DNA from: Pseudomonas viridiflava | Lineage (GTDB): Bacteria > Pseudomonadota > Gammaproteobacteria > Pseudomonadales > Pseudomonadaceae | Reading direction: 5' to 3' | DNA length: 61,366 nt | Assembly (NCBI RefSeq): GCF_900590755.1 | Contig: NZ_UUOC01000042.1 | Location: 1-61,366, forward strand | Part shown: positions 43,995-51,648 of the stretch, one piece after another | Position numbering within the stretch: the first letter of the stretch is position 1 | Layout of the letters: every line of letters begins with the position of its first letter | Notes under the pieces: generated by a model | Told to the model about the DNA's origin: nothing | Database searches by the model: none | What the model saw: only the letters and a program-made list of their open reading frames with translations | Translations under genes and position numbers: made by a program

Positions 43995-44870
43995 ATGCTG
44001 AATACGCCATCGGTCCATTCAATAGAGCCGCGTTTAGAACTTAGTCTCAATCAATGGTTAAGCGTTTACCCAGACTGTTTAAACGTCGGCGATGCGTTTC
44101 TGCCACTGTCCCACCTATTAGATCTTCATCGCGCCGCCATACGTTCGATGCAGCAGGTGCAGTCAACATTTCTAAAGCGGCCGTTCACCAAACGGCCTTA
44201 CATCATCGGAGTCTCTGGCAGCGTTGCTGCTGGTAAAAGTCATTTTTCTAGAGCTTTATCTTTGGCTCTTGAAAAATGGTCCAGCCGACCGAGCATTCAA
44301 CTGGTTACGACGGATTCATTTCTGTTCTCCCTCGCGACATTGCAGAGAGAGGGGCTAGCAGGCCGAAAAGGATTTCCGGAATCCTACAATCGCCCGTTGA
44401 TGTTCGACTTTCTCCGTTCGATTAGTCGCGGTCGAAGCCAAACCATCCCAATTTATTCTCACGCCACATACGACATCCTCCCAGGAGAGCATTACCATTT
44501 TCAGGTTTCCGATATCGTAATTCTCGAAGGGGTGAACGTATGTCAGGTAGAAAGCAACTCCCGTGAAAACGTTCTGGATTATGTGGATTTCTCTATCTAT
44601 CTACACGCGGCGGAAGAACACCTTAGAAGCTGGTACGTGGAAAGGTTTCTGCGTTTGAAGGCCGAAGCAGCGTTGGACTCTGGATCCTATTACAGTCGAT
44701 TCCACGATCTTTCCTCCGATGAAGCCCTGGAGGTGGCTTTGGAGAGATGGGAGCGGATCAATCTCGTAAATCTGCAAGAGAATATTTTTCCTTCCCGCGA
44801 CAACGCAGATCTCATCATCGAAAAATCGGCAAACCACGCTATCGAATTTTTGAAACTCCGGGTCGTCTAG
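43995..44870 (+). CDS. Type I pantothenate kinase
   Basis: A 291-residue kinase of the E. coli CoaA type, which phosphorylates pantothenate in the first step of coenzyme A synthesis. The P-loop is G72-S82 (GVSGSVAAGKS); LVTTDSFLF, GRKGFPESYN, IYSHATYD, VILEGVNV, DYVDFSIYLHA, WYVERFLRLK, and SANHAIEFLKLR all follow CoaA in order and spacing. One position differs from E. coli in the TTDGF segment (Ser for Gly). Pseudomonads usually rely on the unrelated type III enzyme CoaX, so this gene is unusual. Its codons and AT content are unlike its neighbours, and it sits at the edge of the accessory island. AGGGAG precedes the ATG. Confidence 0.9.
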   Translation: MLNTPSVHSIEPRLELSLNQWLSVYPDCLNVGDAFLPLSHLLDLHRAAIRSMQQVQSTFLKRPFTKRPYIIGVSGSVAAGKSHFSRALSLALEKWSSRPSIQLVTTDSFLFSLATLQREGLAGRKGFPESYNRPLMFDFLRSISRGRSQTIPIYSHATYDILPGEHYHFQVSDIVILEGVNVCQVESNSRENVLDYVDFSIYLHAAEEHLRSWYVERFLRLKAEAALDSGSYYSRFHDLSSDEALEVALERWERINLVNLQENIFPSRDNADLIIEKSANHAIEFLKLRVV

Positions 44871-44950
44871 CGCCATTGGCGTCATAGCTGGCGCGCTAGA
44901 TCGCCCGCCAGCTGATTCCCTTGCTGCTTTTTCAATACAGCCGCCAGATT

Positions 44951-45511
44951 TCAACCAAACCCAACCCCCCGCCAAACAGCCCGCCACCACGGCAACCGAC
45001 CTCCAACACGCCCCGAATCCCCCGATAACTGCCCCAGCGGCAACATCCTCGGCATATCCCGCAACCGAATCCACGGCTCGCTCTGCCAATGCAACAGACA
45101 CACCAACAACCCCGGCCAACTCAACTGGCTAAGGTTAGGCGCGGAGTCGTTCAAAGGAACCCGGTCATCCCGCAAGCACGGCACCACTTCATTCGTGATC
45201 CACCGCCGCAAACCGCGATTCTCCGCGTGAAAGTGATGCACCAACAACTCATAAACCCCCGACTCACTCACCATCAACTCTTCCTCAGCCCCGTAATGCG
45301 TCGCCAGCAAAACAACTCGCCGCTGATCCACATCCAGCTTGCGCGTCGTCCGCTCGTTTAGCGGCCAGCCCATCAGGCGGCTGAAATCCCGGGCAGAGAA
45401 CCAGACTTGGGATTCGAGGAGGAGGGTGCGGAGTTGACGGTTGTGGCGGTGGAAGGTGGTGGGGTGGAGGGCTTTGTCGGCGTGCTGCCTTGGTAAGTCG
45501 AGGTCAAGCAT
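44951..45511 (-). CDS. BRO-type phage antirepressor-like protein
   Basis: A 186-residue protein. The BRO-N domain is recognised by VWFSARDFSRLMGWPLNERTTRKLDVDQRRVVLLATHYGAEEELMVSESGVYELLVHHFHAENRGLRRWITNEVVPCLRDD (the 'wf.a.dva..LGy' start and 'i.e.Gly.L......a..f..Wv..eVlP.lr' end). Such proteins act as phage antirepressors. The rest is unremarkable and ends in a Gly/Trp-rich tail. Upstream lies a long structured leader (45552-45740) with two complementary segment pairs, suggesting RNA control. No other intact phage gene is close. Confidence 0.8.
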   Translation of the reverse strand: MLDLDLPRQHADKALHPTTFHRHNRQLRTLLLESQVWFSARDFSRLMGWPLNERTTRKLDVDQRRVVLLATHYGAEEELMVSESGVYELLVHHFHAENRGLRRWITNEVVPCLRDDRVPLNDSAPNLSQLSWPGLLVCLLHWQSEPWIRLRDMPRMLPLGQLSGDSGRVGGRLPWWRAVWRGVGFG

Positions 45512-45551
45512 GGGTGAGATCTCTGCATTTGCAGCCTTTGCAAGGCTATAG

Positions 45552-45740
45552 GCGTCGGGAGTTAAGAAACCTCAAAAGCAGAGAAACAAGGCCGGACGTA
45601 TTTCCCTTTCGGGTCTTGTATTAGTCCACTCCCGACATACAGAAATTTTAGGACGCGCAGCCGTAAGCCGCAGGTACAAAAAAGCCGCATTTTATCGGGT
45701 GCGGTCTGGCCGCTGCTTTTGAGGTTCGGTGCGTTTCTTA
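45552..45740 (-). ncRNA. Structured leader upstream of the BRO gene, C4-like antisense candidate
   Basis: On the minus strand the order is: segment a' (AACCTCAAAAGCAG, 45726-45713), a terminator hairpin, segment b' (GTCGGGAGT, 45636-45628), segment a (complement of a', 45581-45568), segment b (complement of b', 45562-45554), then the BRO start at 45511. Two separate complementary pairs in the order a'-b'-a-b before an antirepressor gene is the layout of the C4 antisense RNA of phages P1 and P4-like elements, in which the upstream RNA blocks translation of the antirepressor. A small RNA is inferred from the layout; its ends are not known. Confidence 0.5.
45678..45704 (-). terminator. Terminator-like hairpin in the BRO leader
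   Basis: On the minus strand CCGCA pairs with TGCGG around a loop (CCCGATAAAA), followed by CTTTTTTG. It sits between segments a' and b' of the leader, so it could end a short upstream RNA. Confidence 0.6.
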
Positions 45741-45858
45741 GGCGCGGTGGGAAGATTAGAGGGCGATGGCGGGGCGGGCAAGGATTGCGTTGTAGGGCAA
45801 TTCTGAAAATAGCCTAAGCATTAGCTGTGTCGGGACTGACCCTCCTCATTTGGAGTAA

Positions 45859-46585
45859 TCAGTGTGATTCGAACTGAATCTCAGGTTCTCGTATCAGTCG
45901 CATCACCTTTTTGTACAACAATTCTGTAAATGCCCCGCTATCTCCGGACTCATGACACCGCCGATGACAATTCGGGCATAACGCCACAGCATTCGAAGGG
46001 CTATCACCTCCCTTATCTGCCAACCGACGAACATGGTGAACTTCTAAGAATGGAGCACCTGACGGGGTAATAAATGGAGCAGTATGCTCACATCCTTCGC
46101 ACACTCCATTTGAGTTTTTTAGTACCCATGCGCGTGTCTTCGGATCACGGGCGTACACTATTTTTGTTGAGGTAACGGTAGCAGGATTTTCAATACCCTG
46201 AGTGTAATCGATGTGTCTATACCGCGAAGTTTTTCTCCCTTGTGAGCTAATTCCTTTTCGTCAGTAGTTGGTGTGTAGTCAATGGCGCTATAGGTCCCAT
46301 ACGCTTCCAGCATTGCTAGAACACGGGCGCGTACTCCTCTACCTAAATTTCCCGCATGCTGGTAGCCAGCGACAACAGGCAGGCAAAGCTCTCGCATCAG
46401 AGACGAAAATTTTGCATACGATATTCGATGGACTTAGCTGTCCGCTTTTCTGACTGCAAAGCGCGATGCACCTGTGCTTTTACAAATGCAAAGCCATTTT
46501 TCTGCTTGGTTTGCATATCGAGATAAGCCATCAAGCAGGCCCGGAGTTCTTCATCACTCCACAGGTTTGAGGATTGTTCAGCCAT
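45859..46585 (-). pseudogene. HNH endonuclease, broken by two frameshifts
   Basis: Three consecutive frames together read as one protein. The first (start 46585, MAEQSSNLWSDEELRACLMAYLDM to RMQNF) shifts in a T4 run at about 46409-46412; adding one T gives MQNFSSLMRELCLP and continues into the second. The second shifts near an A5 run at about 46227-46231 and continues into the third, which holds the nuclease: NGVCEGCEHTAPF, LEVHHVRRLADKGGDSPSNAVALCPNCHRRCH, with the zinc Cys pairs (CEGC, CPNCH) and HHV of the HNH motif. It is related to McrA-type restriction or phage HNH nucleases. Both breaks are single-base losses in homopolymers, so a sequencing error is possible. Confidence 0.75.
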
Positions 46586-46740
46586 GAAGGTATCACGCCT
46601 ACGCCAAGGAACAGCATGAAGATACATGTAGGAATCTTCTCTGTCCCCTGTAGGGTTTGGTCTTTATTTGCCAGCTCGTGACAGGCCTGTCGGCTGTTGC
46701 CGTTTTGTTATCCGTAGGTGTTTATTGCTGTTATAAGGAG

Positions 46741-46766
46741 TCGCCTTCCATTGGGCAGGAAGGCGA
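46741..46766 (-). terminator. Hairpin at the end of the four-gene operon
   Basis: TCGCCTTCC (46741-46749) pairs with GGAAGGCGA (46758-46766) around an eight-base loop, starting just after the last stop codon of the operon at 46772. The T-tract on the minus strand is poor, so termination efficiency is uncertain. Confidence 0.5.
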
Positions 46767-46771
46767 ATTTA

Positions 46772-47656
46772 TTATTTGTTGAAGTTTAATCGCTCTTTGT
46801 ACGGGGCTGATAACTCGATCCCTGCTGAATAATTTTCATTGTATAAGTGGGATTGTGAATACAGTAATCCAATTTCTGGATGTAGGCGATTCAAAATATA
46901 GAGTGGGATTGATGAAGGGCGTGGGCCAACTGTGGTCGCGATTACGTTATAAGACGATAGGTCGTTCTTGATAAGCAAATCCATTTCGTTCGCCGTTTGA
47001 GTTATTTCGGCATAGGCGTCAATACTCGCAATGATCATTTCAGCTCGTCCGGTGAGCTTTGTTACCCGGCGTTCTATGTTTTCAAGTTGTTCCCCAGTTT
47101 GCGTGATAAGCACTATTTTTGCTGGCTCTATTGCCTCGACAATCTGATTGGCCCTTTCTAAGTCGAAGCCGGAAAATAACAGTAGGCTTGTTTGTCTGTC
47201 TGGGTACGCGACGCCACTGTGTCTGAACACTAGTTTAGGACGACCGTTATCTCCAGAAAGCCAACTTCCATACTTAAGAGGTCGATAATACTTGAATAGA
47301 ACATCTGATTTTATATGCTCAAGAAAATGTAAGCACGACCAGATGAAGTGTCTGGGCATAGTTGTTAAGTCAAGAACTATGTTTGGTGATTTCCCCAGCC
47401 CAAGTATTGCTTTCTCAATAGTTCGCCAAGAAGATACGTGATCGATAGGGTCTATGTCTATGATTGTCAGTTTTTTGTGTTTAACCACGTCCAAAGATTT
47501 GCACTTTTCCAATATCGATGTTGTTCTTTCGATGAAGGCAGTAGGATGCAGTAAGATCACGTGACTAATATCTTCGTCCTGAGCGAGAATGTCTTCAAAG
47601 CCGGCTATAAAGCGTGGTTCCCAGCCCAACGATGAAATTAGATATTTGTTATTCAT
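46772..47656 (-). CDS. Twin Rossmann-like domain protein, fourth gene of the operon
   Basis: A 294-residue protein I cannot assign. It is built of two similar halves. Half one has SLGWEPR (9-15), VILLHP (33-38), DLTTMPR (96-102) and KYYRPL (122-127). Half two has SGFDLERA (162-169), IVLITQ (181-186), TTVGPR (241-246) and LLYSQS (264-269). Each half shows strand-helix alternation like a Rossmann fold, and the TT.PR loops recall the D-x-T-G-G-T-K loop of CARF nucleotide sensors, although key glycines differ. The ATG overlaps the stop of the ATPase gene by four bases (ATGA), showing tight coupling. It may sense a nucleotide or act as effector; this is inference. AT-rich gene. Confidence 0.75.
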   Translation of the reverse strand: MNNKYLISSLGWEPRFIAGFEDILAQDEDISHVILLHPTAFIERTTSILEKCKSLDVVKHKKLTIIDIDPIDHVSSWRTIEKAILGLGKSPNIVLDLTTMPRHFIWSCLHFLEHIKSDVLFKYYRPLKYGSWLSGDNGRPKLVFRHSGVAYPDRQTSLLLFSGFDLERANQIVEAIEPAKIVLITQTGEQLENIERRVTKLTGRAEMIIASIDAYAEITQTANEMDLLIKNDLSSYNVIATTVGPRPSSIPLYILNRLHPEIGLLYSQSHLYNENYSAGIELSAPYKERLNFNK

Positions 47657-49356
47657 AGAATAAATTCCTGCTGCGCGTCTTCTGTTGATGCTTTCGGGAA
47701 CTTTCCATTTTCCATTGCAAAGCAAAGCTCGGCTGATTTTATCGATGCTCTTCCATGTTGACCATGAGGGTCTAGTCCTCGGGCGGGCCAGAATAATCTA
47801 TTTAAAGTGTAGTAGTACTCTTGGCGGCCGCCATCTTTAGCATTGCCCAAGCGACGGTATAAAATTTGCGCCTTTCTCATTAGCGCGAGTATAGGCAAAA
47901 GCTTCTGATCCAAATCAGGCCGATTTTGTGAAACCGTAAACGTTACTATTCTTGGTTCAGATAGGTTGGTTAAAAGCCTTTCTCTGAAGTAATCGCCTAA
48001 TGCTACGACTAGATTAGTGATGAGTTTCGCCTGCTCTTGGGAGCACTCGTCCATTTCCTTATGAAGTCCATCCATCACCCGAGTCCATAACTTCTCACTT
48101 TCCTTAATGATCACATCTGACTGGATTTTAGGAGGTATTCCTGTAACCGCTGCTTCACCCCCAGCAGATACAACGTCATCGTACATCCAATAGCATGGTA
48201 GAAGTAAGTTTCTGATGACTCCACTTGAAAGATGTATTAACGTGTCAAGGCCAGAATAGATAGGTCGATTCGCTTTCGCTGGGCGGTTTCTGAAGTAATA
48301 TGCTCTTCCCTGCTTGTAAACGTGATCTGCTAGTTGCTTTGGCGTGGCATTTGGATGTTTTTTAAGAAATGAAGAGCGTACCTCATTCTCGCATCTAATA
48401 AGTTGCTCCCTGAAATCTTCACTTTCTCCAAAGAAGATGTCGGGTTCAGTATTTATTCCTACGTTTTTAAGTCGTCTATCGATTATATTTCGTGCGAGCT
48501 GTCCAAATTTAGAACTTTCATTTTGAAATGGCTGCTCAAGATCGACGCTGATGTAATCGTGCCCCTCGATTATACTTCCATTCGTCGCTGTTCGACGATC
48601 GAAGTCCTCTACCGTCGCGAGTGCTACTTTAAAACTGAACACGGAGTGGTCACGATAACTGAGCCAAGAATTTAATAGTAGTTGTTGGTCTTCGTTTAGG
48701 TCGTGGGCATCGTCAATCATTAGCGAGAAATGAGAAGAGTTTAGCAGACTGGTCGAGCGAAGTGCCGTCAGGAGCGGAAGGATTAGGGAGTAGAATGTTC
48801 TTGCGAATGAAAAATCTGATTTATCCTCAAAAAGGAAGAACTTTTCTTGTGTTGTTCTTAGCTCTTTGTTAAGTAGCCTTTTAAGGCTCTTGAAGATAGA
48901 TCTGTCTTTCGGGATGTCATCATCGAATATATAGTAAAGCTCTTCGCTTAAAGCTTCGAGATCTTTGGGGGTGAATAGCTCTACAATATGTTCGCAGTGC
49001 TCAGAAATTGCAACTGCTATAGCAAGAACAAAGTAATGCTCCGATATTGCCCGAGAGAATTTTTTATCATCGTAGTAATCATGGTCGACTCTCCTTGCTA
49101 AAGGGGTGCTGCAGGAAATGTAGATTCCGATATTGTCTAACAGTGATTTTTCTTCAGGTTTTTGTTTTTTTATCTCGAAAGGCAATGAGTAGTATAAGAG
49201 TGTCATGCTCTTACCACATCCCCTGTGACCCTTTAGTAAAACATTTCTGCTGGATTTTAGAAAGCGGGCATAGTTGTAGTCGTCTATGAACCAGTCGATA
49301 AGAAGATCTGCGGGAAGATTTTTGGCGCCATCGAAATCAAACGGGTTATTTGTCAT
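47653..49356 (-). CDS. ORC/CDC6-like AAA ATPase, third gene of the operon
   Basis: A 567-residue cytosolic ATPase. It opens NPFDFDGAKNLPADLLIDWFIDD, a header shared by bacterial ORC-CDC6-type ATPases found in conflict islands. Walker A is GHRGCGKSM (43-51) and Walker B is LMIDDAHD (212-219); a sensor-like FKVALATVEDFDRR follows at about 250. The C-terminal 250 residues include helices and a probable winged helix near residue 515 (KAQILYRRLGNAKDGGRQEYYYTLNRLF). Its ATG lies directly after the TAG of the HD gene (TAGATG) and its stop overlaps the next start. It probably recognises DNA or drives assembly of its partners. Codon use is AT-rich, unlike the core genome. Confidence 0.82.
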   Translation of the reverse strand: MTNNPFDFDGAKNLPADLLIDWFIDDYNYARFLKSSRNVLLKGHRGCGKSMTLLYYSLPFEIKKQKPEEKSLLDNIGIYISCSTPLARRVDHDYYDDKKFSRAISEHYFVLAIAVAISEHCEHIVELFTPKDLEALSEELYYIFDDDIPKDRSIFKSLKRLLNKELRTTQEKFFLFEDKSDFSFARTFYSLILPLLTALRSTSLLNSSHFSLMIDDAHDLNEDQQLLLNSWLSYRDHSVFSFKVALATVEDFDRRTATNGSIIEGHDYISVDLEQPFQNESSKFGQLARNIIDRRLKNVGINTEPDIFFGESEDFREQLIRCENEVRSSFLKKHPNATPKQLADHVYKQGRAYYFRNRPAKANRPIYSGLDTLIHLSSGVIRNLLLPCYWMYDDVVSAGGEAAVTGIPPKIQSDVIIKESEKLWTRVMDGLHKEMDECSQEQAKLITNLVVALGDYFRERLLTNLSEPRIVTFTVSQNRPDLDQKLLPILALMRKAQILYRRLGNAKDGGRQEYYYTLNRLFWPARGLDPHGQHGRASIKSAELCFAMENGKFPKASTEDAQQEFIL

Positions 49357-50349
49357 CTAGATCTGCCCTCGCATGCTAACGATTCTTTCGATTATATTTT
49401 GTATTCTGTAGTTGGGCGTTTCTTCCAGGTTTTTCATGTCTGAGCCAGGTACGAACAGGTCATCTAGATCTATAGGCTTAACTTCGAGATCTACTTGTTC
49501 GCTCCCACTCCAGAAATTGAAATTTACTGATGTTTTTTTGAAGGGCTCGAGACCACTACTATAGTGTTTGCAGTAACGTCGCTCACCGTCTAGCTTATGT
49601 ATTCTGGCATAAACGCATTTCATGAATTTCGTAAAATTGTTAGCGCCAGATTTTAGATTGAAATTATAATCATCTAGAGGGATTTGGTAACTCAAGGCAA
49701 TTCTAGAGCCCCCGCGATCTATATAAACGTTCGTGCATTGCGCATATTTGTGGTAGATTTTTGAAGACCTGGCAATCATATTGTTTTCAATTAGAAAAGT
49801 TGAAGTCCGCTGGGGACCTTCAGCCAGTTCGTCAGCGAACCTCAATACAGCAGCGAGATATTGCAATCGCACAGAATGTGATTCGAAAAAAGCATCATTC
49901 AGATCTTTTAGCGTATCGTTGGATCCATCAAGTCCGCTTATTCCGCTATGGCTGCGTCCAATTTTAATTACGTGACCCATTTCAAGCCGGTTAATCCATA
50001 GTTTATTAAACTGTGCTTCATATATTTTGGCTATTTTTAGGTTATGCTTCTTACGTCCAAATAGATTCCCAACATCATGAAAGAGAATCGATTGGCATAA
50101 GATGTAATGCTCTATAGGATTTATAGCTTCAGTATTTCCAATGAGCTGAAATGCATTGTCTAAAACGTTTTTGATATGGGTAGAGCCATGATCTGATAGA
50201 TTTGGTTCTTTTGACGCAATCCATGGCAATATGTCTGTTAGTAAAAAACCTCGAGCTGAAATATAACGGGCGTACAATATTTCGCCTTTGCTTCCGAGCG
50301 CTTTAAGTCTGGTTTCCAGCTCTGATTCTAACTTACTAGTTTCCCACAT
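49357..50349 (-). CDS. HD-domain phosphohydrolase-like protein, second gene of the operon
   Basis: A 330-residue protein with an N-terminal HD-type metal site: His54 and His58 (LSDHGSTHIKNV), His91-Asp92 (SILFHDVGNLFG), His134 in GRSHSG, and Asp173 in VLRFADELAEG. This set is that of HD-CE-like hydrolases, which cut nucleotides or phosphodiesters and are frequent in bacterial conflict systems. The last 130 residues are of unknown fold. The start is 10 bp after the stop of the methyltransferase gene, and its stop touches the ATPase start. It is the likely effector enzyme of the operon, cleaving a nucleotide or nucleic acid, but this is inference. Confidence 0.82.
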   Translation of the reverse strand: MWETSKLESELETRLKALGSKGEILYARYISARGFLLTDILPWIASKEPNLSDHGSTHIKNVLDNAFQLIGNTEAINPIEHYILCQSILFHDVGNLFGRKKHNLKIAKIYEAQFNKLWINRLEMGHVIKIGRSHSGISGLDGSNDTLKDLNDAFFESHSVRLQYLAAVLRFADELAEGPQRTSTFLIENNMIARSSKIYHKYAQCTNVYIDRGGSRIALSYQIPLDDYNFNLKSGANNFTKFMKCVYARIHKLDGERRYCKHYSSGLEPFKKTSVNFNFWSGSEQVDLEVKPIDLDDLFVPGSDMKNLEETPNYRIQNIIERIVSMRGQI

Positions 50350-50359
50350 ATTACTTCCG

Positions 50360-51421
50360 TTAATTCTGTTGGGTTTCTACAATCGTTTGAAAGACTGCTT
50401 TTGCTAACAGTGGAGGTACGGCGTTTCCGACTTGCTGCTGTTGGAAGCCTATTGAGCCGTAAAAGTCATAGCTGTCTGGGAAGGACTGTAACCTCGCTGC
50501 TTCCCTGACTGATAGTCCCCTATCTTGAGTCGGGTGAATCAGCATATTTTTTCTGAAATTTCCAACTACAATCGACGGTTTTTGTTCGGAAAGTCGATGA
50601 TAGATGCCAGTGTGGCACCTACTTCTATCTGCATAGTTAAGCATCAAATATTCTGGTATGTCTTCCCAGTTTCCGCCCTGGGGGACATGTTTGTAACGCT
50701 CTAGAATCAGCTCTGAATTGTTCGTTACCAGATGTCCCGAGCAACTACCTGCTTTACTCCTCAAAGACTCGGCAAAAATAGACGGGGGAGTTTTTCCATA
50801 CTCTAGTATATTTTCTTGGGCGCCGTTTACTAATGTTGGTAGATCTGCAATAGCCTCGGCAACACTTACTATTGATAAAGCGTCTGATTTGGGCACGGTT
50901 ATCTTGTGACCATGCTTGGAACCAATCAAGAATAATCGTTCTCTCTTCTGAGGTACTCCAAAGTCCGCAGCGTTCAATATAAAAATAGATACTGTATATT
51001 TCTGGCGCTGAAATGCTTTTTTAATTTTCTTTAAAAATACGCCGCCAGCAGTATCTTGAAGGCCTTTAACATTTTCAAATACGATCCACTCTGGGTTTAG
51101 CTCTTTTGCAAAGCGCAGGTACTCTTTGAAAAGCCAATTATTTTTATTATCTACGTTTCTCGTTTTTTGATTTGAGGTTGAGAATCCCTGGCATGGTGGG
51201 CCGCCAAATAATATCGTTGGTACATCTGGATCCAAATCTGTCATTTCGGATATTCCAATCTTTCGAATATCCTCATTTATTACCTGCGTCTGAGGATGGT
51301 TTGAGCGATAGGTGAGCGCAGCATGCGGGTCAAATTCCACCGCATATTTTATGGATATACCGGCTTGTGTTGCTCCAACCGACATGCCCCCTGCGCCTGA
51401 AAAAATATCTACAGCTTGCAT
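50360..51421 (-). CDS. C5-cytosine DNA methyltransferase, first gene of the operon
   Basis: A 353-residue type II-like methyltransferase that makes 5-methylcytosine. Conserved motifs are present in order: I DIFSGAGGMSVG (5-16), IV GGPPCQGFS with nucleophile Cys77, VI VFENVKGL, VIII VPQKRERLFLIGS, then a target recognition domain (about 185-290), IX RGLSVREAARLQSFPDSYDF and X QQVGNAVPPLLAKA. All catalytic residues are intact. The recognition sequence cannot be deduced. It lies first in an operon with HD and ATPase genes and no restriction enzyme. GC content is low compared with nrdB next to it, pointing to horizontal transfer. Confidence 0.93.
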   Translation of the reverse strand: MQAVDIFSGAGGMSVGATQAGISIKYAVEFDPHAALTYRSNHPQTQVINEDIRKIGISEMTDLDPDVPTILFGGPPCQGFSTSNQKTRNVDNKNNWLFKEYLRFAKELNPEWIVFENVKGLQDTAGGVFLKKIKKAFQRQKYTVSIFILNAADFGVPQKRERLFLIGSKHGHKITVPKSDALSIVSVAEAIADLPTLVNGAQENILEYGKTPPSIFAESLRSKAGSCSGHLVTNNSELILERYKHVPQGGNWEDIPEYLMLNYADRSRCHTGIYHRLSEQKPSIVVGNFRKNMLIHPTQDRGLSVREAARLQSFPDSYDFYGSIGFQQQQVGNAVPPLLAKAVFQTIVETQQN

Positions 51422-51606
51422 TGCGTCTCTCTTCTCAGCTTTTGTTCAACAGGCTACGTTCTAGATGCGCCAAACCACGCAATCAGAGGCCAGAAAAACC
51501 TTAACCATACACATGGTGGTGGCCAGAGGCTATCCCTGGTCTTGGCTAGCGTTATTTATACGCAATCTAACTAACCCGAGGCACACCGTTATTTCGCACG
51601 TGGGCA

Positions 51607-51631
51607 GAAAAAAGGCCACCTAAGGGCAGCC
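51607..51631 (-). terminator. Terminator after nrdB
   Basis: On the minus strand GGCTGCC pairs with GGTGGCC (G-U pairs allowed) around CTTA, followed by six T residues. It begins 18 bp after the nrdB stop. Confidence 0.8.
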
Positions 51632-51648
51632 ATTTCAAGTGCATTTGA

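Noticed and set aside
44601..45119. A 172-codon minus-strand frame overlapping the coaA-like and BRO genes
   Set aside because: It overlaps two well-supported genes in another frame and is of Val/Ala/Gly-rich shadow composition.
44951..46585. An intact prophage around the BRO and HNH genes
   Set aside because: No integrase, structural or lysis genes and no attachment-site repeats were seen; only two phage-type genes are present.
50360..51421. The methyltransferase as part of a classical type II restriction-modification pair
   Set aside because: No restriction endonuclease is adjacent; the operon partners are an HD protein and an ATPase. It stays possible that one of the unrecognised regions cuts DNA.
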